From JAHBNG01 sp039028975 (GTDB taxonomy: Bacteria; Chloroflexota; Anaerolineae; Caldilineales; Caldilineaceae), in NCBI GenBank assembly GCA_039028975.1, contig JBCCHB010000005.1, positions 124,001 through 188,000 of the forward strand: 64,000 nucleotides of DNA, in the 5' to 3' direction. How positions within the stretch are numbered: position 1 is the stretch's first letter; every line of letters begins with the position of its first letter. Positions 9,531 through 18,124 of this stretch are shown piece by piece. The notes below the pieces were generated by a model. It made no database searches. It was not told the DNA's origin and was given only the letters and a program-made list of their open reading frames with translations. Made by a program: the position numbers and the translations under genes.

Positions 9531-9909
9531 ATGCCTGCAAACCATTTACTTTGAGCCTACGTTCGGCGCCAAAGTGCGTGCCAAAGCGCGCGGCTTTTTA
9601 CCCTACGAATTAGAGTTTGAGCTGGAATCGCTTCGGCTTGAGCCAGGTCGGCTCGTCGAAGCCAAAGCCACTGGTGATTTTGAAGGAATCTGGCGGGGCA
9701 CACTCATCGGAAATGAGCAGGGTACGATAGTGGAGATCGACTGGCGCGTGACCGTAAATATGCCTCTTATACGCTATCTATCGCCTATCTTCAAACGCAT
9801 CTTTGCTTGGAACCATTACTGGACCACTCCGCGTGGTGAGCAAGGGATGATGGATTATTTGGCACGGAAACACGACCGTTCACTGAACGCGCTCCCGCTC
9901 GCTGCCTAA
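9531..9909 (+). pseudogene. SRPBCC-family pseudogene with internal deletion
   Basis: A good ribosome site (AGGAG) precedes ATG at 9531, which reads MPANHLL then stops. A second frame, open from 9532, reads IYFEPTFGAKVRAKARGFLPYELEFELESL and ends with MPLIRYLSPIFKRIFAWNHYWTTPRGEQGMMDYLARKH. Family members as I recall them start MPANHYHF and end with the same NHYWxxxxGEEGL-type helix. The start and the last roughly 125 codons are kept, while about 40-50 codons between them are missing and the junction is out of frame. A GTG at 9574 gives a 111-residue ORF but would make only a partial fold. The 378-bp gap 9153-9530 before it holds no recognised feature. Confidence 0.6.
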
Positions 9910-9936
9910 GCAGGGAACATAATTTAAGTGAAGCAA

Positions 9937-9985
9937 AGAGATGCCATCTTTCCACGCTTGAAAAGCGTTAAAGATTGGCATCTCT
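9937..9985. terminator. long hairpin after the SRPBCC pseudogene
   Basis: AGAGATGCCA (9937-9946) pairs with TGGCATCTCT (9976-9985), and the stem extends inward through TCTTT/AAAGA and an inner GCTT/AAGC. The 49-base hairpin has no T-tract on the + side (TAAATG follows), so it may be a palindromic repeat rather than a terminator. Confidence 0.4.
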
Positions 9986-10079
9986 AAATGTCCAAGTGAT
10001 TAAAGCTTTGTCCCTATTGAATCAAGATCAAATAGAATCTGAACCTTCGATCCTGTCACCTCGGGTACCCAGGAGATCT

Positions 10080-10169
10080 GATGGTATAACGAATTCTATG
10101 TAAAATTTCAGGCGTCCTGAGCGGACATACCCTCTATTTCGCCTTTTACACAACCATCGTTATACGACC
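10080..10169. mobile_element. 90-bp MITE, copy 1
   Basis: The right arm, TTTTACACAACCATCGTTAT, is the inverse of ATAACGATGGTTGTGTAAAA, the arm sequence of the element at 48541-48628. The left arm is a diverged version that shares ATGGTATAACG and TGTAAAAT. The centre shares TTCAG and CCCTCTA with copy 2 read in reverse. The element is bounded by an 8-bp direct repeat, GGAGATCT, at 10072-10079 and 10170-10177, as expected for a target duplication. No coding capacity. It lies 59 bp upstream of the SRPBCC gene at 10229. Confidence 0.75.
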
Positions 10170-10228
10170 GGAGATCTTCAGTTAAATTTTATTGAATTCT
10201 CGTTCCTAGTGAGTTAGGGTTCATTGTA

Positions 10229-10657
10229 ATGAAAGTCAAGCACACCATTATCATCAACCGTCCCATCGACCAGGTATTCGCCTTCGTCACCGATCTGCAG
10301 AATGAAACGCGTTGGCAGCCGGAGATTAAATCGGTCACATTGGAAGGTCCACTCCAGATTGGCAGCACCTTCCGTGAAGCGCGGGTCACATTCGGTCGTA
10401 CCTTTGACTGGCACTTTCGCATCACCGAACTCGATCCCCCCAATCGCATCACCATTGACACGATCAGTGGCACGGCTCGTTATCGAGGTTCCCGCATCTT
10501 TGAAGCGATGGCGGATGGCACCAAAGTCACTGAAGTTGGTGAGCTAGAGATGCCGCGCCTCTTCCGCGTATTCGACCCTCTACTTAGCCAATTGTCACAA
10601 TGGCCATTACGCCGCGCTTACAGTCGATTGAAACGGTTAATCGAAGCGGAAGGCTGA
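10229..10657 (+). CDS. SRPBCC family protein (polyketide cyclase/START-like)
   Basis: 142 residues, a full-length single SRPBCC domain. It opens MKVKHTIIINRPIDQVFAFV, the usual first strand and helix, then has LQNETRWQPEIKSVTLEG and a C-terminal helix SQWPLRRAYSRLKRLIEAEG. These helix-grip folds bind hydrophobic ligands; the reaction, if any, cannot be inferred. It follows a MITE, so its promoter may lie inside or have been displaced by that element. Convergent with the endonuclease-like gene downstream. Confidence 0.85.
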   Translation: MKVKHTIIINRPIDQVFAFVTDLQNETRWQPEIKSVTLEGPLQIGSTFREARVTFGRTFDWHFRITELDPPNRITIDTISGTARYRGSRIFEAMADGTKVTEVGELEMPRLFRVFDPLLSQLSQWPLRRAYSRLKRLIEAEG

Positions 10658-10779
10658 CAAGAGAAAAAGTTACTTCTGTTTTGGGCAAACAGTGAGAAAA
10701 AACCAAAGCAGATTTCGTACAGTGCGAATCTGAATGGCCTATTGCTTGCGGCGGAGAATCCCCTAGAGTATTGGTACGG

Positions 10780-10818
10780 TACTATGTTATTGTACTATGT
10801 TATTGTACTATGTCATTT
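10780..10818. repeat. 13-bp tandem repeat, three copies
   Basis: TACTATGTTATTG occurs at 10780 and 10793, and a variant TACTATGTCATTT at 10806. The last copy overlaps the stop region of the - strand nuclease gene, so copy number could change its C-terminus. Confidence 0.7.
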
Positions 10819-11608
10819 CTAACTCTATATCAACCAGAACAGGCAGGTGGTCAGATGGATAGAGTCCATCCCAATGATCGGCCAGAACTGCGTGACGCAG
10901 AACTCTTGTTCCCGGCAAGCAGAAGATGTAATCTATCTTTTCGTCTAGCGGATCGGCAAAACGGCTATTGAAGGTGGCGCTGGGTCCATGATGAGGTGAT
11001 TGGCTCTGAAACATGGTATCTAACAAGATCGGGCCATCGACCACGTCCGCGGTCAATGCTTGGTAGGTGGATGATTCAGAGGTGCAGTTAAAATCGCCAC
11101 TGACAATCGATGGCCCCTTTTCTGCTTGGGTCGCCAGAAATCGGCGCAGTAAATGAGCACTTTCGACTTGTGCTTGGGGCCCGCGATGATCAAAATGTGT
11201 ATTTAGGCAGATAAGAGGTGTGTTGGTCTCTTTATGAACAAAATTGGCCCAGGTTACAGTTCGTGGGAGGGAAGCATCCCAACCGCGGCTTCCAACCACA
11301 TCCGGAGTCTCAGAGAGCCAAAAGACGCCGCTATCGATCAGTTCTACCTGAGATCGACGGTAAAAGATGGGTACATATTCACCTGCCATCTGACCATCGT
11401 CCCGTCCGGCACCTATCCAGCCAAACTCAGGAAGTGCTGCCACTAGATAGTCGAGCTGCTCTTGCAGTACCTCCTGCAAGCCGAGCAGATCAGGGCGATA
11501 GAGCTGTAGCAAGCTAGCTACTCGTTCACGGCGAAAGGGCCAAGCATTCTCGCCATCCACAGTCGTATTGCAGCGAATGTTGTATGAGATAAATCGAAGC
11601 ATTCCCAT
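10808..11608 (-). CDS. endonuclease/exonuclease/phosphatase (EEP) family hydrolase
   Basis: 266 residues. The EEP fold is complete: MLRFISYNIRC (first Asn), LLGLQEVLQEQLDYL (catalytic Glu), LICLNTHFDHRG (His/Asp), IVSGDFNCT (Asp-Asn pair), KIDYIF and YPSDHLPVLVDI (final Asp-His). All catalytic residues are visible. There is no signal peptide, so it is cytoplasmic. Members cleave phosphodiesters in nucleic acids, inositol phosphates or sphingolipids; specificity is not evident. A possible small ORF ends 3 bp upstream. Confidence 0.92.
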   Translation of the reverse strand: MGMLRFISYNIRCNTTVDGENAWPFRRERVASLLQLYRPDLLGLQEVLQEQLDYLVAALPEFGWIGAGRDDGQMAGEYVPIFYRRSQVELIDSGVFWLSETPDVVGSRGWDASLPRTVTWANFVHKETNTPLICLNTHFDHRGPQAQVESAHLLRRFLATQAEKGPSIVSGDFNCTSESSTYQALTADVVDGPILLDTMFQSQSPHHGPSATFNSRFADPLDEKIDYIFCLPGTRVLRHAVLADHWDGLYPSDHLPVLVDIELEMT

Positions 11609-11611
11609 AAT

Positions 11612-11932
11612 CTATAAACTCCATTCTCGATGACAGGTCCAGCTTTTGTTGTCATGGCGTTGGTAAAGGCGTAACATCCACTGGACAGGTGCCTTAACAT
11701 TGATCAGTTCGTTGGCTAATGCAGCAAGCGGTTCATCGTTAGCACTGAGATTCGTGCTAAGAACACTATCGCCATATTGACGAGTCTTGTTTCTCACCAG
11801 TCGCTCTAGCTTTGAGCCGATCCTTGGCATGTAATCCATAAAAAGAGCTAGTGGTTTTGGAGAACTATATTTATTGCAAGAGTGAACCGGTTGCAAAAGT
11901 GATGACGAGGAGAATGCATAGGAAGATAACAA
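11612..11932 (-). CDS. doubtful small ORF upstream of the EEP hydrolase
   Basis: 106 codons ending 3 bp before the EEP gene start. The segment ANDEPLAALANELINVKAPV looks like a helical protein sequence, but the first 30 residues are serine-rich and non-protein-like; an internal Met (MDYMPRIGSKLERL) could be the true start. No family recognised. It fills an otherwise empty gap. Confidence 0.3.
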   Translation of the reverse strand: MLSSYAFSSSSLLQPVHSCNKYSSPKPLALFMDYMPRIGSKLERLVRNKTRQYGDSVLSTNLSANDEPLAALANELINVKAPVQWMLRLYQRHDNKSWTCHREWSL

Positions 11933-11952
11933 AAGGGTATAGGATAAGTGAT

Positions 11953-12738
11953 TTACAATCGCGACAACAACTCAGCCTTCTTGGCGTTGAACTCCTCATC
12001 GGTCAAAATGCTCTTTTTGTGCAGTTCGGCCATCTGCGCAATGGTTGTAAGGATTTCATCGGCAGCCTCCGGTGTATCTGTGGAATCGGACTTGGGAAGC
12101 GCTGATTGTTTTGTCTGTGGTGAAGGCTGAGAAGGTTGTGGTTGTGCTGATGCTTGCCTTAGGGTTCCAGGCCCAGAAATGAGTGGCAAATTAAGCGTAT
12201 CAATGATGCCATATTGGCTAGTAAATTGGACTGAGCTGCCGCTACCCTGCTGTTGGGAAACACCGGAAATTTGATGTCCCAATGTGTCGTAGACTGAAAC
12301 ACCCCCAGCGTAATCCAGCACCAACCGATTGATATTGCCAAAGTATGCATAACGCACGTTGTTCTGGGAGCCACTGGCAGTAGGTGCACCAAATTCAGTT
12401 GGCCACCAGTTACCTCTACCAGCAAAATTGCTGCTCGGTGTATCGCTTACAGGCGGCGGGTCAACAAATATATTCTGCGAACTAAGCAAGTTAGACAGCT
12501 CATTGCATAGATTGTTCACGGTTCCCTGTAAACTATAGTTGAACATATCGCCAACCATCGTCATGCCACCCTTCATCCATTGCCCGGAACCGCCTACTTC
12601 AGGAATGTTAAACTGGGCCATGGTCCCTCCGCCGTTGACCACCGCCTCAAGCATGGAGGTAACAGCGTTTGTACTTAGATTGTAACGAGCGGCTATATTG
12701 TTGACAGCCTGTTGCCCTTGTGGTGTCAGTGGTCTCAT
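11953..12738 (-). CDS. SHOCT-domain protein
   Basis: 261 residues. The C-terminal stretch IAQMAELHKKSILTDEEFNA then KKAELLSRL is a SHOCT domain, a short helical hairpin found at the end of many otherwise unrelated proteins. The N-terminal 90 residues (VNNIAARYNLSTNAVTSMLE and following) form a helical region seen with SHOCT in environmental bacteria, followed by a beta-rich middle with WWPTEFGAPTASGSQNNVRY. No signal peptide or membrane segment. Function unknown; SHOCT is thought to be an oligomerisation or targeting module. A coding remnant lies divergently upstream. Confidence 0.75.
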   Translation of the reverse strand: MRPLTPQGQQAVNNIAARYNLSTNAVTSMLEAVVNGGGTMAQFNIPEVGGSGQWMKGGMTMVGDMFNYSLQGTVNNLCNELSNLLSSQNIFVDPPPVSDTPSSNFAGRGNWWPTEFGAPTASGSQNNVRYAYFGNINRLVLDYAGGVSVYDTLGHQISGVSQQQGSGSSVQFTSQYGIIDTLNLPLISGPGTLRQASAQPQPSQPSPQTKQSALPKSDSTDTPEAADEILTTIAQMAELHKKSILTDEEFNAKKAELLSRL

Positions 12739-12925
12739 ATGTTGAGTAAGTTATCCTAATTAAATCAACTTCATTGTCCATTTCAGTAATTGCGCAATGC
12801 TAGCGCGCACTGCAGAGGATATCCTATCATAGTAACGCGCAAAGGTTAACTATTGGTTAAGCGGAATTTAATTGTAGGTTACGGCTCTGATAACCATAGC
12901 ACCGTCAATCAGCATAAGATAGTGA

Positions 12926-13147
12926 GGCGAGGAACATCATATTGATATCAACTTTGATGGTCCAGAGCAAGTTGTCTACACTACTGATTTAGGTTACTTA
13001 ACCGTATTGTCACAACAATCCCTGCCGCGATTTATCCTCGGCCACAATGGGATGGTACTGCGTCAAGATGTTGAGTGGGAAGAGTTGAATATGAGTGAGC
13101 AATCGCAGTGTATAGTACAATTAGGTATTGTAAAATGTATGCTGTAA
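12926..13147 (+). pseudogene. possible coding remnant without a start
   Basis: A 73-codon open frame lacking ATG/GTG reads EHHIDINFDGPEQVVYTTDL, then SLPRFILGHNGMVLRQDVEW, and stops at 13145-13147. The regular alternation of hydrophobic residues suggests a beta-strand protein fragment. No family recognised. It starts just after an in-frame TGA, divergent from the SHOCT gene. The rest of 12739-13286 shows nothing. Confidence 0.35.
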
Positions 13148-13286
13148 ATCATCATTGACAACTGATGATTGCAAAGCACCCGACTTTGCTTTTGCTGAAT
13201 CAGCCTACTGCTGAAAGGAGCGTTGGCATCGTCGGGCAGCTCGAATTCAAGCGTAGACTTCTAACCTGCCGAGGGCATTCTGCATC

Positions 13287-14625
13287 ATGTGTAAACGACT
13301 CCGACCAGGGCTTATCTGCCTATTCTCTGTATTGGTGTTCTTCGGTCTCTCATTTGATACAGCAACGGCAGATGAAAAAAATTCCTCGTATCCTCGACCT
13401 GCACCAATTAAACCTCGTCTCTTTCCCAAACCGTCTCTCAAGAACTGCCTGGCGGACATGGACTCATGTGCCACTGACTTACGCCCGGACTGTGTCGATA
13501 ATGGCGCAATTTGCCTGCATTACGAAAGACCTGGCCCTTTTGGAACGGAGGCAAATACGCGATGGCAAGAGAATTTTGAACAACGCTATGGCAAGCTAAC
13601 GTATGTAAAAATCAACCGAACGTTAGGTGCAGCAGTCGATAACTTGCTCTCAGGCTATCCAAACCAACCTACGGTATTTTGCAACCGCCCAGCCAATCAC
13701 CTCCGCCTAGGTGACCCGGCAGATTCACAGCCATTTATCGCCTGGTCTGACTTTAACCCTTATCTGACGCAACCATCAGCGCTATCGGTTTTGCAGCGAA
13801 ACGGTGCACATATTTACTGGTCATCCGTGCCAGAGTTTGCCAGCGAAGCGAACGAAGAAGGAGCCATTCCGAATCTTTGTCTTGAATGGGAGCTTCTTCA
13901 CGCCTGAGTCTGCGCCAGAAGGTAGCCATTGGCGATTGGGCCAAGTGCAGCGGCTTGATCCGAACCGCACTATGATTGCCTTTTCCAAGGACGGAACTCG
14001 GGCAGAGATCTTGTGGGGTGATGGAACACCGGTGAGGCTAGGAAAAGAGAAGCCACTCAAGCGGATACTCTGTCGTCAGAACGTCCATGGTGAATATGTT
14101 GAAGTGGCCCAGCCAGCTCGTGGGGCAGACTTTCGCTGGATCTATACGGCCATTGGCGGTGGCCCTGTATTTGTGCTGCCTGATCCAAAAGACGTGGACG
14201 ACGATGGAGACCCGCGGATTAAAGTCGCATTCCCAGGCACGACAGAAGTGACGACGAAGACTATGCCTTTTAACCCCCTCGGGGAACACTTTGGCCAACC
14301 GACTTCGCCCTATCGAGATCCAGACGCGTTTGCTCATCGATTTTACGTCTATCAAGAAATAGAGAATCCAAAATCGTTTGTCTGTGTTGGCAACAGAATC
14401 ATCTTGATGGGTATTGCGGTACAGATGAGCGGTTTGGAGTTGGGGAATCGTCTTGTAGAGTTGGGTTGCCATACGGCTATGGGCTTGGACGATAATTCGG
14501 CTACAGCCTTTGCGTGGCGGCAAGTGTATACATCGTCACCAGCCAAACCAGACGAGTTCCGCAGAATACCTAATGCCATTGGCGTCTTTGCCAAAGAAAA
14601 GTGGTGGGTAGGAGATGGAGAGTAA
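13287..14625 (+). pseudogene. phosphodiester glycosidase (NAGPA-like) exported protein, frameshifted
   Basis: The first frame, from ATG 13287, encodes a signal peptide (RPGLICLFSVLVFFGLSFDTATA) and about 185 further residues before stopping at 13907. The second frame, to 14625, encodes the conserved core: FRIFVLNGSFFTPESAP, then the late MGLDDNSATAFAWRQVY motif typical of NAGPA domains, which cleave phosphodiester-linked sugars. The switch falls near 13850-13890, around AAGAAGGAGCC. Together they would make one exported protein of about 445 residues. Either a single-base indel has inactivated it or the assembly has an error there. Monocistronic. Confidence 0.65.
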
Positions 14626-14808
14626 AGCGTTCCTGAATGTAAGCTCAAAACCACAATAAGGGTAATTCGACATTGCGACTCCCTCTAAAATCTCAAAAGC
14701 CCTACTCTGCAATTGAATCTTACGAATTGGACCCCTTGTACAACAGTTGGGAATTAGCACGATTTCTGCCCTGTTATTAAAAGTTTAGTCGATATTTCAG
14801 GGAACTCT

Positions 14809-16170
14809 CTATGGGCACAGATCATTTTTAACAAAGAGAGGATTCGTAATCGCTAGCAAATCACCTTGGGGATCGCGAATTTCTACCAGGTACCAACTTG
14901 CGTCCTCATTCGCTTTCAATCGGTGTTCGCCCTCACCGTTGGCATCACAATCGAACGCCGGAGCTCCGTTTCTGATCACCTTAGCCGTTGCCCCGGGTGG
15001 GCAATTCGACCACCTAAAGTTCATCTGCACTGGTTCAGCGGTAGATGCGTTAGACGGGACCATGTCGCCCATCATGTACGTTTTTTCGCCGCTGATCGCG
15101 GTCAAAGTCAATACCGGTCCCGTGCTGATGTAGTTGTGGCCTTGGCGAACCCCCTCCAAAATGGCGGCTTCCGTCAGATCGTCGGCATAGACCACGTTGA
15201 GCGGGTGTGATAACTTCGGCCGTGATGGACGCCCATGAATGTCGGAACCATAGGTAAACGCCATGCGGTGCCCGGCGTTGAGCCATTCGTAGGCCAAGGA
15301 GAGCGAATCTTCATTGAATTTAGTCCATGAACCATTCCACACTTCGACGATTCGTGCCACTCCTGGCATCATCTCTTCATACTCCCAGCGACATCCTGTA
15401 CAGGCAGGGTCGCCCTGGTCCCTAGGGTGGGCAATCACAAAGAGGGCGCCAGCATCGGTTATCTGCTGGGCCAAGTTGCTCATGGTCTCTCCAAAAGCAA
15501 TCCGCCACTCCCACCAATCTCGAGTCCCCAAAGCAAGGGCATGACCGTAGTAAGTAGTCAGTTCCATGCCACCCATTGTGAGTAGCTTATCGTTGCAGTG
15601 GCTATCCCATTCAGCCAGAGCTGAGATGGTGTTGTGATCGGTCAACGTGACAAAGTCGTAATGGTTTTCACGAGCGTAGGTGATGAAGTCAGCCACGTCC
15701 CAACTGCCATCGGAATGGAGAGTATGGCCGTGTAGATCACCCCGATACCAGCCAGGTCCGCGAGAAGCGGTAGAGCCTTTAAGCAGCGCTTCAGTTTCAT
15801 CGACAACACCATCGGTTTCAATTTCGATGGTAAACTGGTACTCGACTGGCGTGGGTGGCATGATGCGATGAGTGTCCACAAAAAGAGTCCACGTTCCACC
15901 TAGCAAGGAACCGGGTGTAAAGCCAGGTGAAGCTGTCAAGTCCGTGATGATTGCCTGCTGTTCTTTGCTGTTATGACGAGTACCCCGAGATTTTTCAGGA
16001 TCAAAGAGGCTAAAGCTCAATTGATTCGAGTAGTCAGCACCTTCACCTATCAATGGGGAATAGTCAAAATGAATAGAGAGTTTGGTTGCGTCTTCTGGCA
16101 ATTCAAAGGTGTGGGGGATATGCAATTTGTTGTGGCTGTGGTCTAACGTGCCGGAGAGTTCGGTAATCAT
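14809..16170 (-). CDS. CehA/McbA-type PHP-domain metallohydrolase
   Basis: 453 residues. An N-terminal beta-domain of about 135 residues precedes the PHP core: GDLHGHTLHSDGSWDVADF (metal-binding HxH and Asp), FVTLTDHNTISALAEWDS (Asp-His), FVIAHPRDQGDPACTGCRW, VEVWNGSW and TYGSDIHGRP (last Asp-His). CehA/McbA proteins hydrolyse esters, carbamates or phosphates, and this gene set fits a phosphoesterase. It starts 1 bp after the stop of the phosphatase gene upstream, so the two are surely co-transcribed. No signal peptide. Confidence 0.85.
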   Translation of the reverse strand: MITELSGTLDHSHNKLHIPHTFELPEDATKLSIHFDYSPLIGEGADYSNQLSFSLFDPEKSRGTRHNSKEQQAIITDLTASPGFTPGSLLGGTWTLFVDTHRIMPPTPVEYQFTIEIETDGVVDETEALLKGSTASRGPGWYRGDLHGHTLHSDGSWDVADFITYARENHYDFVTLTDHNTISALAEWDSHCNDKLLTMGGMELTTYYGHALALGTRDWWEWRIAFGETMSNLAQQITDAGALFVIAHPRDQGDPACTGCRWEYEEMMPGVARIVEVWNGSWTKFNEDSLSLAYEWLNAGHRMAFTYGSDIHGRPSRPKLSHPLNVVYADDLTEAAILEGVRQGHNYISTGPVLTLTAISGEKTYMMGDMVPSNASTAEPVQMNFRWSNCPPGATAKVIRNGAPAFDCDANGEGEHRLKANEDASWYLVEIRDPQGDLLAITNPLFVKNDLCP

Positions 16171-16171
16171 C

Positions 16172-16933
16172 TTACTTCCCCAAGATCTGTTGTCTAAGTG
16201 AGTCGATTTGTTCCTGAGTCAGCCCCACCTTTTCTAAATAGGTGACTACGCCCCCATAATTCTCGTTTAGATAGGTCAGAGTGTTGTGCATGGCCTCAGG
16301 TTTGGCCTCTAAAAAACGCTCAAACGCGGCGACGTCCCGACCGGCAGTCGCTGCGCTAGCGCGCAATTCATCGAAGAGATCTGCGCCATACTCTGCGGTC
16401 AACGCATAATCTGCCGCAATCATTTCGTGATCCACACCAGCCAGGGCCAGCATTAATGCCGAGATAACGCCGGCCCGATCTTTTCCCACTGTGCAGTGAA
16501 TCAAGACGGGGAATGCATCGTTTAGCATGACATCAAAGACGGCCTTGAGTTCTGATTGACGCTCGTCCAAAATCATTTTGTAGATGCTCTCAAGATCTGT
16601 CGGCGGTTGACGCTGGCCAGAGGGAGAATTAGTAGGAGAAGCGTTGGCAAAGAGCGAGATATTGAAGTAATTCACAGAGTCTGAGTTGGCGAAAACGTTG
16701 GGAGCACTCTCTACCTCGTGGGCAAAACGCAGGTCGATGACAGTACGCAGACCGTAGTCGATGAGCGCCTGCTGACCTTCTGGCGTCAACCTATGCAGGG
16801 AATCGGCGCGTAGGAAGGTGCGCCAGTTTGTGACTTCGCCACTGCTGGTATCGTACCCGCCGATATCGCGGATGTTGTGGGAGCCTTCTAATGGTAAGTG
16901 TCGTTTGCCTTCTACGTTCATGCAGTTTTCCAT
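16172..16933 (-). CDS. tyrosine-phosphatase family protein (Y_phosphatase3, DSP-like)
   Basis: 253 residues. The N-terminus LEGSHNIRDIGGYDT is the family signature, and the P-loop VLIHCTVGKDRAGVISAL has the Cys nucleophile and Arg of a CX5R(S/T/A) phosphatase with the KDR variant common in bacterial lipid/tyrosine phosphatases. The C-terminus LTQEQIDSLRQQILGK is helical. Substrate may be phosphotyrosine, phosphoinositide or another phosphoester. It is the first gene of a two-gene operon with the PHP hydrolase (1-bp gap). Confidence 0.88.
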   Translation of the reverse strand: MENCMNVEGKRHLPLEGSHNIRDIGGYDTSSGEVTNWRTFLRADSLHRLTPEGQQALIDYGLRTVIDLRFAHEVESAPNVFANSDSVNYFNISLFANASPTNSPSGQRQPPTDLESIYKMILDERQSELKAVFDVMLNDAFPVLIHCTVGKDRAGVISALMLALAGVDHEMIAADYALTAEYGADLFDELRASAATAGRDVAAFERFLEAKPEAMHNTLTYLNENYGGVVTYLEKVGLTQEQIDSLRQQILGK

Positions 16934-17009
16934 ATTCTCATACTAAAGCTATCCGCTTATCCCTCATTTACCTATAATACGATAAAGAGAGGATAATCAG
17001 TAAAACCCC

Positions 17010-17200
17010 CTACCCACCAATCACACAAACATTATCAATCGCCCATAACAAGTCGTTGCCCGGCTCACTCAGGCCCCAGGTGAGCGTGACCGACACAGTC
17101 TCATGCCCCAAACAAAAATAAAAGAACCAGTCGTCGAGCAAAACAGCATTGATCAAAACGGTGTTAAGCAAAATGGGAAAGTGTCCAAACCAGATGAAAA
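17010..17200 (-). pseudogene. possible C-terminal remnant of a secreted beta-sandwich protein
   Basis: On the - strand an open frame reads VLINAVLLDDWFFYFCLGHE and then ETVSVTLTWGLSEPGNDLLW, AIDNVCVIGG, stop at 17010-17012. The W-G...GNDxxWAIDNV pattern is familiar from C-terminal carbohydrate-binding-like domains of exported hydrolases. No start or upstream part is present, so only the tail remains. Confidence 0.4.
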
Positions 17201-17623
17201 GACGTTGAGCACTCCCGAGAAAAAAAAGTACCCATCGAGTTTGATTACGATCTCATCGTGATTGGTTCTGGACCGGCTGGTCAGCGTGCGGCAATCCAAG
17301 CGGCGAAATTGAACAAACGGGTGGTTATCGTTGAACGGAAGGCAGTCGTTGGGGGCGTCTGTACCAACACCGGTACCATCCCCAGCAAGACCCTACGCGA
17401 AGCAGTTTTGCATCTTTCTGGATACCGAGAACGGGGCCTTTATGGGTCAGCGTACTCGGTTAAGGAGCAGATTACCATGCACGATCTGCTCTATCGGGCC
17501 AATAGCGTTATTCGGCACGAATTGGATGTAACCCGCCATCAACTCATGCGAAACCGCGTGGAGATGATTGGGGCTGCTGCATCGTTTGTTGGCCCCAATA
17601 CGGTTCGGCTCAATTTTGTTTAG
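17198..17623 (+). pseudogene. sthA: SthA-like (soluble pyridine nucleotide transhydrogenase) N-terminal fragment
   Basis: The frame reads EFDYDLIVIGSGPAGQRAAI, the FAD-binding Rossmann motif, then VVGGVCTNTGTIPSKTLREA. That redox-active region has Thr where dihydrolipoamide dehydrogenases have the second Cys, which is characteristic of SthA. It stops after about 128 residues (GPNTVRLNFV), whereas the family has about 465. No ATG is in frame; the only in-frame start, GTG 17258, would cut the first beta-strand. An A8 run at 17220-17227 separates it from an upstream ATG frame (17103), but that frame overlaps another remnant. Both ends are broken. Confidence 0.7.
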
Positions 17624-18124
17624 ACCGTAGCCGCTGCATTTTGCTGCGGAATCTTCCGGCCTTCCTTTCCGTTCGCATGAGTCAGTTGTTCGGCTCTTTG
17701 GATGCTTGTAGCTGCACGAGTTCGCAATGCCTGTGCAGTTGCAAACAGCACCTACGGATAGTCAATGGGAGTGCCTACCTTCAACCAAGTCCATCTATAT
17801 AGAGGCTTACGCCGTATTGTACTAGAGCGGATACGAACACAGCTCAGTTGCGGACCAAAATATCCCCGGATTTCGATCCCCTCGCAAACCTCGTAAGAAA
17901 AGTGTAAGGCTTTCAGATCAGCTCTACGTCATTTGACAGATGCAAACTCTCCTACTGCCTTATAGGATTAATCATGTGACTACTCAGGCAGTTGAGCAGT
18001 TACATGATCAAAAGTGTCAACTTAAGTGCCATCATTGTCATTCTCAGCCACCTATTGCTTCCGCAGAATCTGCGCTTTGCTTCAGCAGAATTCTTAAGTT
18101 ACCACTTAATGATAGAGTTGAATA
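17624..18124. other. 500-bp gene-poor stretch after the SthA fragment
   Basis: On the - strand a 43-codon GTG frame (17620-17751) reads VLFATAQALRTRAATSIQRA...GRKIPQQNAAATV and its stop abuts the SthA breakpoint; it may be another fragment. Otherwise no gene, hairpin or repeat is seen until the GTG at 18125. Confidence 0.3.

Noticed and set aside
17103..17260. ATG 17103 as real start of the SthA gene with a frameshift at the A8 run
   Set aside because: The upstream frame does not resemble SthA and overlaps a more protein-like remnant on the other strand; kept only as an alternative.
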